Source of the DNA: Leptolyngbya boryana PCC 6306
GTDB lineage: Bacteria; Cyanobacteriota; Cyanobacteriia; Leptolyngbyales; Leptolyngbyaceae
Direction of reading: 5' to 3'
Assembly: GCF_000353285.1 (NCBI RefSeq)
Contig: NZ_KB731324.1
Coordinates: 3,180,577-3,244,576, forward strand
Length of the DNA: 64,000 nucleotides
In this document: positions 18,010 through 25,541 of the stretch, piece by piece
Layout: the number at the start of each line of letters is the position of its first letter
Numbering within the stretch: position 1 is the first letter of the stretch
The notes under the pieces: model-generated
Databases searched by the model: none
What the model saw: only the letters and a program-made list of their open reading frames with translations
Told to the model about the DNA's origin: nothing
Translations under genes and position numbers: made by a program

Positions 18010-18033
18010 TAGATTATATTTTTCTATAATCTA
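18010..18033. promoter_or_regulatory. Perfect AT-rich palindrome upstream of the 18044 gene
   Basis: TAGATTATA (18010-18018) and TATAATCTA (18025-18033) are separated by 6 bases and end 10 bases before the ATG. This is a likely operator; it could also be an mRNA hairpin that affects initiation. Confidence 0.55.
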
Positions 18034-18043
18034 CTCGTTCTAA

Positions 18044-18352
18044 ATGGAAACTCATCACATGAAGACTTCTCAAGAGGTTGCTGTGAAATTGACGATCGAA
18101 GATATTCGCTATGCCCGTCATATTGATCTTGCCGCTCTAACTGGGTTTGGAGCGAGTGATTTTGCGGCATGGACGAAATCGAGAGGGCTATCAGAACGAA
18201 GCTTAAACGTGCTTGCTGAACAGCTAGGAATGGAGAAAACAGACCTGCTTAAAGGGCTGGAATTAAGAAGACAAGATGCTGCACTCGCAAGAAAGGTGCA
18301 GGAACGAATCAAGCAACTCATTGCAACTGAGCCTGAGAAAGCAGCTTCTTAA
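18044..18352 (+). CDS. Small HTH-like hypothetical protein
   Basis: A 102-residue protein (97 if ATG 18059 is used). The middle part, ALTGFGASDFAAWTKSRGLSERSLNVLAEQLGM, has the helix pattern of an HTH domain, and the C-terminus is a charged helix. It follows the XRE gene and its terminator and has its own palindromic promoter region. I do not recognise a named family; a regulatory role in the element is likely by position. Confidence 0.65.
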   Translation: METHHMKTSQEVAVKLTIEDIRYARHIDLAALTGFGASDFAAWTKSRGLSERSLNVLAEQLGMEKTDLLKGLELRRQDAALARKVQERIKQLIATEPEKAAS

Positions 18353-18434
18353 TCTCTCAAGCGTTTGACCTTCAGAAAGTAAACGCCCTACCTGTTTGGA
18401 GCAGATAGGGCACAAGTATCTTGTTTTCTAAATT

Positions 18435-18560
18435 ATGAATACTCAATCTTCGCCTATTCACTCGACATCTATCCAGAGTGAGAAATCTTCACTGTCTGTA
18501 GTAAATCACACACAGCCTTCATTCAGTTCGATTACGACTTCAGAGGTGCAAGATGTCTAA
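18435..18560 (+). CDS. Short Ser/Thr-rich leader ORF coupled to the winged-helix gene
   Basis: ATG 18435 to TAA 18558-18560, 41 residues, rich in Ser, Thr and Gln. Its last codons overlap the ATG of the next gene (18553) by 8 bases, an arrangement that often gives translational coupling. A weak hairpin (about 18385-18411, GCCCTA.CTG / CAG.TAGGGC) lies upstream. It may be a real small gene or a leader; there is no recognisable domain. Confidence 0.4.
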   Translation: MNTQSSPIHSTSIQSEKSSLSVVNHTQPSFSSITTSEVQDV

Positions 18561-18891
18561 GCATTATCCTCTGACTGCTGAACTGGCTCAAACGCTTCGT
18601 GCTGCCAAATTAACTGCCGCAGAATGGCGACTCTGGAGCTATTTAGTGACGATCGATCCCTTTGGTGAGCATTACCAAGACCTCGATCTACTAACCATAC
18701 TGACCGAGTGCAATCTTTCTAAGCCAACGTTCTATAGAGCGATCGCACGACTTCAAGAACTAGGACTATTCGATACTCAACATGCCAAGATTGCGTTCCG
18801 CAACTTAGTCGGAGCTAGAAAACTTTTGACAGAAAATAGTCTCAAAAACGAGACTCCAGTATCAAAAATGAGAAAGTCGTCTCAAATTTGA
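18553..18891 (+). CDS. Winged-helix replication/initiator-like protein, truncated by frameshift
   Basis: A 112-residue product. LTAAEWRLWSYLVTIDPFGE followed by LTECNLSKPTFYRAIARLQE is a winged-helix domain common in cyanobacterial plasmids and integrated elements. The protein ends early at 18891 within a series of near-repeats (TCTCAAA..GAGAAA) that encode SQK/R motifs. The same protein continues in a second frame from about 18888 and a third frame near 19190. The N-terminal domain may still fold. The role, perhaps replication or regulation of the element, is inferred. Confidence 0.7.
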   Translation: MSKHYPLTAELAQTLRAAKLTAAEWRLWSYLVTIDPFGEHYQDLDLLTILTECNLSKPTFYRAIARLQELGLFDTQHAKIAFRNLVGARKLLTENSLKNETPVSKMRKSSQI

Positions 18892-19309
18892 GAAAGTTGT
18901 CTCAAAAGCGAGAAAATGAAGCGCTAGAACCCGCACCAGATATAGATTCTGGATCGCCTCATATAGATCAGACTAATCAAACTGATCCATTTCTCTCTCA
19001 GATCCCAGAAGCAGAGAGAGAGAAGTTTGAAAAGTTTTGTAAGAAGAAAATAGAAGAATTACCAAAGCGTCCAACTTTACCGAAGCGATGGATCGAAGCC
19101 CACCTCAAAACGTTGTGGGAGCAGTTCCAAATCGAGCGTTCCACCACGCCTGTGCCCGATATTGACTGTCAGTACATCCACTCCAAAACGAGTACCTTGC
19201 TGCCCTAAATGATGAGGGGTTGGGTTGGATCGGGTTATGCAGCGATCAGGCTGAGAAACGGAAGCGCAGATCGTTCTATGAATGGGCGCAGCAACAAGGC
19301 TTGTATTAG
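18888..19309 (+). pseudogene. Frameshifted C-terminal remains of the winged-helix gene
   Basis: From 18888 one frame encodes RKLSQKRENEALEPAPDID and AEREKFEKFCKKKIEELPKR. Near 19190 the coding frame changes again, reading EYLAALNDEGLGWIGL and ending FYEWAQQQGLY at TAG 19307-19309. Both shifts are -1 (or +2) relative to the 18553 gene. Together with the 18553 frame these pieces make one plausible protein of about 250 residues. The 19209-19451 frame in this area is a shadow. Confidence 0.65.
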
Positions 19310-19321
19310 GGAGGATTCATC

Positions 19322-19816
19322 ATGTCAGACCTCCCTCAATTTCCCAGAGAACCGATTTCTTCTCCAGAGCAACAGCACGATCGTCAAATGTGGCGACCGG
19401 AATGGACTTGTTTTTGCTGTGAAGACAGTGGATTCATTGCAAGTAGTCTGATGCCCCTGATCGTCCCGGATTATCGACCCAATGAGGATAGGTTACCGCT
19501 TTGCCAAAACTGCTCGGCTGGGAACTGGGTGCAGGGATCATCGCCAGGAGTTTCGGGAACGATTGATTGGCGGTTTAAACGCGAGATCTGTGCCGAACTC
19601 GATCGCATCAATCGAGAACAGTGGCGTATTACGTTACGGAATCAGTTTGAGGCGAGACGGCAGGCTTTAGCGAAAATTCAGGACTTGACTCAGCAAATGA
19701 ATTTGAGGCAGCGCGATCGCACTTGGCAAGAGACTCAGAAAGCTGAACAAGATCATCAGCAAGTGATTCTAGAACCGGATGTCGATCAAGCTGAGAAGCC
19801 AGAGGGAGCGGTATGA
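19322..19816 (+). CDS. Zinc-finger-like hypothetical protein
   Basis: A 164-residue protein with a good ribosome binding site (GGGAGG, 8 bases before ATG). WTCFCCEDSGFI and LPLCQNCSAGNW give two Cys pairs that could bind one zinc. The C-terminal half is charged and helical. It overlaps the next gene by 4 bases (ATGA). It appears after the winged-helix gene, as in other cyanobacterial integrated elements. Function not known. Confidence 0.75.
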   Translation: MSDLPQFPREPISSPEQQHDRQMWRPEWTCFCCEDSGFIASSLMPLIVPDYRPNEDRLPLCQNCSAGNWVQGSSPGVSGTIDWRFKREICAELDRINREQWRITLRNQFEARRQALAKIQDLTQQMNLRQRDRTWQETQKAEQDHQQVILEPDVDQAEKPEGAV

Positions 19817-20247
19817 ATTATCGTCTTTCTTCTGTCTGCGAATCACCTGCGGAATACGAATCACAGCCTGATCAGAAGTCGGTTGAACTCGCCGGACATC
19901 AGCGCGATTCAACCCGGTTGCAACTGAATCTCTTTGATCAGGAGGAGTCGGAATCGTCCCCAAATGGACACGCTACAAAAAGAGTGCTGGGGGGTGAGGA
20001 TGACACTACAGGTATTAAGAAAAGACCCCCCAGCACACATTCTTGTGGGTGGATCGAGTTTCATACCGTGCGACGTAAGCGGAAGAATGGGGATATTTGG
20101 GAGACGAAACAGGCTTGGCTGCACTGGGAAGAGAAGGGACAGAAGCGATCAAGGTACATTCCCAAGGCGAAGTATGCGGATGTGGAGAATTCGGTTTATG
20201 GAGTGCGATCGCCGATTGGGGAAACGTTGAAATTGTTGGAGAAGTGA
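19813..20247 (+). CDS. Conserved element-associated hypothetical protein
   Basis: A 144-residue protein translated from an ATG that overlaps the upstream stop by 4 bases. The first 75 residues are polar and look disordered. The C-terminal 65 residues form a compact basic domain (CGWIEFHTVRRKRKN, AWLHWEEKGQKRSRYIPK) that could contact nucleic acid. It is the last gene of a run that begins at 18435. I do not recognise a named family. Confidence 0.7.
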   Translation: MNYRLSSVCESPAEYESQPDQKSVELAGHQRDSTRLQLNLFDQEESESSPNGHATKRVLGGEDDTTGIKKRPPSTHSCGWIEFHTVRRKRKNGDIWETKQAWLHWEEKGQKRSRYIPKAKYADVENSVYGVRSPIGETLKLLEK

Positions 20248-20320
20248 GGTGAAGTTTTCAACGCTGGAATTCAATCGAATTTTTCCACTTGGGAAATTAT
20301 GTAACGAAAGATGTAGTGAC

Positions 20321-20343
20321 CGAACTGTTCACTAAACAGTTCG
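20321..20343. promoter_or_regulatory. Perfect inverted repeat in the 323-bp gap before the Nudix operon
   Basis: CGAACTGTT and AACAGTTCG are separated by 5 bases. There is no T-run, so it reads better as an operator than a terminator. It lies about 230 bases before the first gene of the three-gene operon. I see nothing else in 20248-20570. Confidence 0.45.
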
Positions 20344-20570
20344 CAGTAAGCTACAGTATCACTGAACAGAGAAAAAATGCTCTAAAGTTTTCTAGTTGGA
20401 GGATGTAAATCTCAAACTAGAGGAATGATATTCAGGAACACAATTTTTATTTCTGCGTCGGAATAGTCTAAGCTTCAGGCTATTGCTTGGTTCGAGTGTA
20501 GGTGGGTGCAATGTTGAAGTTGTAAAAGCTGCATCTTGTACTACTCAGGTCTCTGAGTAGATGTGAACTC

Positions 20571-21863
20571 ATGAATTTTAAGAAGCTTTTGGATGGAGAG
20601 AAGCAACCTCTTTGCTTTATTGAGTCCTTCGATTCGGTTAGATATGCGGAACTGTCAGAAAGAGATTTAAATAAGAGAAGAGTTCAAGCGGAGATTGAAC
20701 TGATTTACTCACTCTTGCTAGGAAGGCGTATAGTAGTGCCTGAACCTCATAGTTTTGACTCTACTGGTTTTTTAGAAATTGTCACTGATGCACTGAGAGT
20801 GTGCCCCCGAAAGTTAGACAGAGAGTGGATTTGTTATCCTTTCCTCCTCTGCCCTCGGCAGGGGTATGCTTCATATCGTAGGATGATTTCCTCATTCTTC
20901 GAGAGCGAGAATTTTGTTCTTTCTGCACTTCCTGGGCTGAATCAAGACACAAGTCTAAGAAACAGGCTTGCTGGAATGTTAGAAAATGATAGCTTTACCA
21001 AGATTGAAAGGGAGATGGCTTCTGATGGTTCACTCTTGCACTTCTTTTCTCAAATTCAGGAGCTGGATCACTACTTTTCAGAACGTTACTTTGAGAACGA
21101 GGGAAAGCTTACTGCTCGAAATCTTGGTTCTGCAATGTCTGATTACGTTAATAACCTAGCGAATGCTACTAATCTTCCTGATCAATTAATGGATCAACCA
21201 GAATTTAGAGGATTAAGAGAAGGATTACTTACCTTGATCGATAGAGGTGTAGATGTTACTAGGCGAAGCAATGTACGCATTGAAGGACGACAGTACATTG
21301 ATGATGATGAAATCTACTCTGGTGTAGTTGAGTATGTTGATAGCTGCTACAACGCTGTGATCTATAAGGCAGTGGGAGCGCAAACAGGTATCTTAACCAC
21401 AATCGAGTCTACAACCAGCACGTATGTCATTCTGGCTCAGAATCTTAGTGAAGAAAGTGCAGAACTTGGAGAGCGAGATCAAATCAGAATCTCGATTACA
21501 GGCGACGACTTATTGCTAGAAAAATGGATTAGATCGCGAGAAAGCAGATGGAAAGAGATATGGGAAATTATGCAGAACGACGAGTGGATCTCAAGCGTTA
21601 GAAACTTTTTAGGGGCGAGTGAGGAATCCAAAAGGCTAGCTTATGTAGCACATACGAAAAATCTGCAAGATCTTACACAAAAATCAACACATTTTTCGTT
21701 TGAAGAGACTGAAGAACGTGGTCAAGAGATGCGGGCAATTTGTGAAAGCGAAGAAATTGCGTCTTTTGAACATCTATTTGAGCCAGATGAACACTTGAAC
21801 GATTTTGATGATGAAAGTGATGATGGGTATATCGACGGATCTACTCCTGGCACAGACTTGTAG
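20571..21863 (+). CDS. Unknown protein, first gene of a three-gene operon
   Basis: A 430-residue soluble protein I do not recognise. It has no signal peptide, membrane segment or clear P-loop. The N-terminus contains FIESFDSVRYAELSERDLNK; the C-terminal 60 residues are very acidic (FEPDEHLNDFDDESDDG). It has several conserved-looking aromatic and charged patches (DREWICYPFLLCPRQGYASY). The next gene starts 26 bases after its stop and the third 2 bases after the second, so the three are co-transcribed. The context (mobile island, Nudix-like and pentapeptide partners) suggests a conflict or defence function, which is inference. Confidence 0.75.
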   Translation: MNFKKLLDGEKQPLCFIESFDSVRYAELSERDLNKRRVQAEIELIYSLLLGRRIVVPEPHSFDSTGFLEIVTDALRVCPRKLDREWICYPFLLCPRQGYASYRRMISSFFESENFVLSALPGLNQDTSLRNRLAGMLENDSFTKIEREMASDGSLLHFFSQIQELDHYFSERYFENEGKLTARNLGSAMSDYVNNLANATNLPDQLMDQPEFRGLREGLLTLIDRGVDVTRRSNVRIEGRQYIDDDEIYSGVVEYVDSCYNAVIYKAVGAQTGILTTIESTTSTYVILAQNLSEESAELGERDQIRISITGDDLLLEKWIRSRESRWKEIWEIMQNDEWISSVRNFLGASEESKRLAYVAHTKNLQDLTQKSTHFSFEETEERGQEMRAICESEEIASFEHLFEPDEHLNDFDDESDDGYIDGSTPGTDL

Positions 21864-21889
21864 TACAGCACTAACCTTTTAACGAACGT

Positions 21890-22615
21890 ATGACCTCTCA
21901 CAGTAATCACTATCTATCGCGTTTACCAGAACAGTTTCGCTACTTAGGCAACTACAAATCAGGAGAAATCGAAATTGCGACTGACTCAGAAGTTATTGGG
22001 ACAGTTCAAGCAAAACTTCGATCTAAATCTATTGCTTCATCAGAGTCCGCTCCGCAGGCTAGTGAGACTGGAATTGTGTTTGAAGATGATTATATTCTCG
22101 TGATTCGAGATCCTGTCATCTTCAAGAATGGACAAGCTGGAACATATCTCAGAATTATTGAACGAGCGTCGTTGACGGGTAAAGCTGGAGTTGTCATGCT
22201 CCCTGTGCGAGACAACTTAGTCTACCTCAATAAAATCTTTAGACACGCGACTCGGCACTGGGAATTGGAATGCCCTAGAGGATACAGAGAAGAATCTCAG
22301 ACTCTTGAAGAAGCTGTAGAAGCTGAGCTTTCACAAGAACTAGGGCTTGAGATTGATGCTATCTACAATCTTGGAGAGGTTTACTCGAATACTGGACTCC
22401 TAGCAGGTTCAGCACAAGCTTATTTTGTTCGATTAAAGCCAGGAGATGCAGCTCCTTGTCCTGAAGAGGGAGAATCCATTTCGGACACCGTAACGCTCAC
22501 CACTCAAGAGGTCAAAGCTAAGATTCGTAGTGGTGAGATTCGCGACGGATTCACGCTTTCAGTATTACAACTTGCTCAAGCTCATGATCTACTGACAGAT
22601 GATCGGGGTATCTAG
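21890..22615 (+). CDS. Nudix-fold protein with degenerate Nudix box
   Basis: A 241-residue protein. Residues about 80-220 have the Nudix order: a strand with GKAGVVMLPVRDNLVYL, a HWELECPRGYREES region and the box GYREES...EAELSQELGL. Compared with Gx5Ex7REUxEExGU, the sixth-position Glu is Gln, the Arg of RE is Ala and the first Glu of the EE pair is Gln, while two of the usual glutamates and GL remain. Catalysis may be altered or lost, and a nucleotide- or NAD-derived ligand could be sensed instead. It is the second gene of the operon. No other Nudix gene is seen in the window. Confidence 0.8.
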   Translation: MTSHSNHYLSRLPEQFRYLGNYKSGEIEIATDSEVIGTVQAKLRSKSIASSESAPQASETGIVFEDDYILVIRDPVIFKNGQAGTYLRIIERASLTGKAGVVMLPVRDNLVYLNKIFRHATRHWELECPRGYREESQTLEEAVEAELSQELGLEIDAIYNLGEVYSNTGLLAGSAQAYFVRLKPGDAAPCPEEGESISDTVTLTTQEVKAKIRSGEIRDGFTLSVLQLAQAHDLLTDDRGI

Positions 22616-22617
22616 CC

Positions 22618-23982
22618 ATGCCTGACAATTATTGCAATATTCTTGCTGAGGGCGTTAATCGATGGAATACTTGGAGATTAGAAAATCCTCGAATCAAAAA
22701 GCCGAGTCTTAGAGGTTTGCGGCTTGACCAACTAAAAGGTGTCTCTCACCTAAATAACGCAAATTTTCGCGGAGTTGATCTCTCAAAAGCTAATTTAGCA
22801 AGAGTCAGTCTGCTTAACGCTGATCTAACGGGTGCTAACCTCAGTAATGCCAATTTGAGAGGAGCGATTCTAACGGGTGCAACCTTCAATGGGGCTATAC
22901 TCTACCAATCTGATCTCAGCTTTGCGGAATTAGGAAATGCCAACCTTGTTCGTTCTCTGCTAGTTGAAGCAAATTTTAGCCATGCAAAGATGCAAAAGGT
23001 TAATTTTCGCCGAGCAGATCTTTGCTCGGCTCAGCTTGATTATGCAGATTTAACAAATGCAGATCTGAAGTCAGTAAAGGCGTTAGGCACTTCATTTGAG
23101 AAAGCGATTCTTACAGGAGCTTGTATTGAGAACTGGCACACGAACAGTGCTACAAAACTAACAGATGTAGTTTGTGATTACATCTATTTAAAGGAAAGGC
23201 AAGGAGAGCGCCGTCCGAGTGACCCTAACCAGGTATTCTGCTTAGGAGGGTTTGGCACGCTCTTCCAAAAAGCTCTTGAAACCGTTGATCTCATCTTCGC
23301 GGATGGTATCGCCTGGCAAGCCTTTTTCCAATCTTTTCAAGAACTGCGATCGCAATACAATAATCTCTCCATCCAAGGAATTGAGAAGAAAAGCGGTGGA
23401 GCCTTCGTCATTCGTTTAGAAGTGCCGCCAGAGGCGGATAAGGCAGCGATTGAGAGTCATGCAAAAGAACTCTATGAGACGAGACTACAACTCCAAGAAC
23501 AACGCTATCAAGCCGAATTACAAGCCAAAGACGGTCAGATTTCGCTATACCAAGAACAACTCGAATTTCACCGACAAAACAACACGAATTTAATGGAGAT
23601 TGTCAAAACAATGGCTGAGAAAGAATCCCCTAAATATGACTTTCGCGGTTCGAGCATTGGTAACTTTGTTGATACTGCCCAAGCAGGTAGTCAAATCAGC
23701 AATGTTCAATATGTCAACATGAGCCAAGACCTCACCCAAGCGGCACAGCAAATTCAGGATTTATTGCAACAGCTTCAGAATCAGGGTGTTACGGTCGAGG
23801 ATGCTCAACAGCAAGTCTCGACGGAAATGGCGAAGCAAGCGGAGACAGACCCTACCCTGATGGGAAAAATGGTGCTGTGGAGTAAGGCGATGGCAAATAA
23901 AGCCAGTGAGACAACCGTGAGTGAAGCAGCTAAGATGGTTCTTACACTGGCATTGAAGGCAGCAGGCATTCCCCTACCATAA
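22618..23982 (+). CDS. Pentapeptide-repeat protein with coiled coil and tail motif
   Basis: A 454-residue soluble protein starting 2 bases after the Nudix stop. Residues about 30-165 are pentapeptide repeats (ANFRGVDLSKANLARVSLLN and so on). A block with ENWHTNSATKLTDVVCDYIY and LGGFGTLFQKALETVDLIF follows. Residues about 280-335 are coiled coil, then FRGSSIGNFVDTAQAGSQIS, and finally two helices. The post-repeat block and the position of the tail match the membrane protein at 1323-3230, so the two are relatives. This one has no membrane spans. It may be the scaffold or effector of the operon; that is inference. Confidence 0.85.
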   Translation: MPDNYCNILAEGVNRWNTWRLENPRIKKPSLRGLRLDQLKGVSHLNNANFRGVDLSKANLARVSLLNADLTGANLSNANLRGAILTGATFNGAILYQSDLSFAELGNANLVRSLLVEANFSHAKMQKVNFRRADLCSAQLDYADLTNADLKSVKALGTSFEKAILTGACIENWHTNSATKLTDVVCDYIYLKERQGERRPSDPNQVFCLGGFGTLFQKALETVDLIFADGIAWQAFFQSFQELRSQYNNLSIQGIEKKSGGAFVIRLEVPPEADKAAIESHAKELYETRLQLQEQRYQAELQAKDGQISLYQEQLEFHRQNNTNLMEIVKTMAEKESPKYDFRGSSIGNFVDTAQAGSQISNVQYVNMSQDLTQAAQQIQDLLQQLQNQGVTVEDAQQQVSTEMAKQAETDPTLMGKMVLWSKAMANKASETTVSEAAKMVLTLALKAAGIPLP

Positions 23983-23996
23983 GCGTTGGTGCTTGA

Positions 23997-24482
23997 TTAC
24001 CTAGATTGACAACGGTTGAAGACCCACATCGTATCACCGATGAGAGGATTGCTCTCTGAAATTGATTGCCTTCTGTTGTAATAATCACGACTGCCTAAAC
24101 CGTTGATAAAGGCGTATTTGGGGACGATGCTTTCCCGTCCTAATAGCATTGAGGCAGATTTGAGATTGCTATCAAAGAAGTTGATTATAAAGCTATTGTC
24201 CTGCCAATTCTCGGAAGTAGCCCTAGTATCTGCAAGTGAGGTTGAGCCATATCCCTGTGACTGTGAGAGATTGAACCGATATAATTCGTCCTGAGACTTG
24301 CTTCTAAGGACAGCCGTAGCATAAACTGTCACACTTCTCGAAGTAGGTGGTCTGAAAACTAACTCAAATCCCTTTCCATTTCCATCTCGGTATACAGCCT
24401 GAGTTAGTTTGCAATTCTGGGCATAAACGGGAGTCGCCAGAACTATTGTGCTGATTGCAAACAATACGACGCTTGGTTTCAT
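23997..24482 (-). CDS. Secreted hypothetical protein
   Basis: A 161-residue protein with a clear signal peptide (MKPSVVLFAISTIVLATPVYA, cleavage after AYA or AQ). The mature part has two Cys (one near the N-terminus, one near the C-terminus) that could form a disulfide, and many Ser/Tyr/Asn residues. It is convergent with the pentapeptide gene, 14 bases away. I do not recognise the family; it is probably periplasmic or extracellular. Confidence 0.7.
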   Translation of the reverse strand: MKPSVVLFAISTIVLATPVYAQNCKLTQAVYRDGNGKGFELVFRPPTSRSVTVYATAVLRSKSQDELYRFNLSQSQGYGSTSLADTRATSENWQDNSFIINFFDSNLKSASMLLGRESIVPKYAFINGLGSRDYYNRRQSISESNPLIGDTMWVFNRCQSR

Positions 24483-24603
24483 TTCTAAGTACCATCACTA
24501 ATAAACCGTGATTGATTATACTACTCTTGATTTTTTTCTAACGTCTTCGCAGGAATAGCCTGATTTGTTACGGAAATGCAACTGAATGGAAAGCAGCAGT
24601 TTT

Positions 24604-24651
24604 ATGCTGTCAATCTACGAACAAACAAAACAGGGTAGGAAGAAATCATAA
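24604..24651 (+). pseudogene. Truncated copy of the 27239 winged-helix gene start
   Basis: ATG 24604 reads LSIYEQTKQGRK and stops at TAA 24651. The protein at 27239 begins LSIYEQTKQGRGTRSR. The DNA is nearly identical over about 35 bases. A second tiny frame starts at the same A (ATG 24651, 25 residues). This is a remnant of a duplicated gene. Confidence 0.6.
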
Positions 24652-24809
24652 TGTCAGAGAGTTCCCATCCATTCACACTCGAAGACTACCCGCAATTCGC
24701 TCAACATTTCATCGTTGGACTGGCTTAGAATGATTCGCAGGGGAGCAGGCATTTGTTTATTGGTATAGGAATCTCCCCTACTCTTAAATTTAATTACCCT
24801 CTTCTAGTT

Positions 24810-25043
24810 ATGACCCTGAGAGAATTGATTGATGCAGAATTTGATCAACTGAGTGAGCAGGAGCTTGATGAGCTTTACAGAATTGTTGAGCAATTTGTCA
24901 TTCAGAGGAAACAATCAAATAAGGGTGGAATCATGAGCCGACTGAGACAGATTAAAGTGGAAGCTCCCGAAGATTTTTCAGCGAGCCTGGATGCGTACAT
25001 GAATGGCGAAAAGCAACTCTCAGAGCAATCAGATATTCATTGA
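24810..25043 (+). CDS. Antitoxin-like protein of a toxin-antitoxin pair
   Basis: A 77-residue protein from ATG 24810. TLRELIDAEFDQLSEQELDE and the following helix resemble small cyanobacterial antitoxins that precede PIN-domain toxins, with an acidic, flexible C-terminus. The frame overlaps the next, which begins with NQIFIDT, the first strand of a PIN toxin. The longer start at 24753 has no ribosome binding site. The toxin is only a remnant, so this is an orphan antitoxin. Confidence 0.6.
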   Translation: MTLRELIDAEFDQLSEQELDELYRIVEQFVIQRKQSNKGGIMSRLRQIKVEAPEDFSASLDAYMNGEKQLSEQSDIH

Positions 25044-25083
25044 TACGCTATGCAGTGTTGCGAACACGATAAAGAGCGAAGTA
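25003..25083 (+). pseudogene. N-terminal remnant of a PIN-domain toxin
   Basis: ATG 25003 overlaps the antitoxin end and reads AKSNSQSNQIFIDTLCSVAN. IFIDT is the usual first strand of a PIN domain, with its catalytic Asp. After about 17 codons the sequence no longer looks like a PIN domain and runs in frame into an unrelated gene at 25084. The toxin seems to have been deleted, fusing its first codons to the next gene. Confidence 0.5.
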
Positions 25084-25389
25084 ATGATGGGGATGTTCAA
25101 ACACTACAGAACTGGAATGGCAGCCTACGATCTCTGTCACCTGCCCACAATTCGATCGCAGTGGTCAGCATTCACGGCAGAACTGAAAGAGTTCATCACT
25201 GAGCCAAGTTTAGATGAGGGTTCGGATGTATTGCACTCCTTTGGTAGATTAGTTTGGAAGCTGACAGGTATTCCGCTTCAGTGGTTGGCTTATCCGACAG
25301 TGAGGAAGCATGGGCAGCGGTTTGCTGAGACGGGGTGTATTCGCAGCAGGCGGAATTGTGAGGGGCGATGTTGCGACAGAGATTATTAA
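25084..25389 (+). CDS. Small hypothetical protein found in cyanobacterial elements
   Basis: About 101 residues from ATG 25084 (an ATG also at 25087). It has HSFGRLVWKLTGIPLQWLAY, then PTVRKHGQRFAETGCIRSRRNCEG, a conserved-looking C-terminal signature with Cys. The open frame extends upstream into the PIN remnant, but this part looks like an independent gene. Function unknown. The same type of gene is common beside mobile elements in cyanobacteria, by recollection of the pattern only. Confidence 0.55.
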   Translation: MMGMFKHYRTGMAAYDLCHLPTIRSQWSAFTAELKEFITEPSLDEGSDVLHSFGRLVWKLTGIPLQWLAYPTVRKHGQRFAETGCIRSRRNCEGRCCDRDY

Positions 25390-25541
25390 TTAACCACAGA
25401 GAATTCTGAAATACTCAAGGAATTGGCTGTATCAGTTGAGTATTGAGTCTCCATTTCAACGATGACGCAACCAACGCCCCCAGAATCGACGAATAATAAT
25501 TCAGAAAAAAGCTAGAGTTACAAAAAAATACAAGTCCTTCA

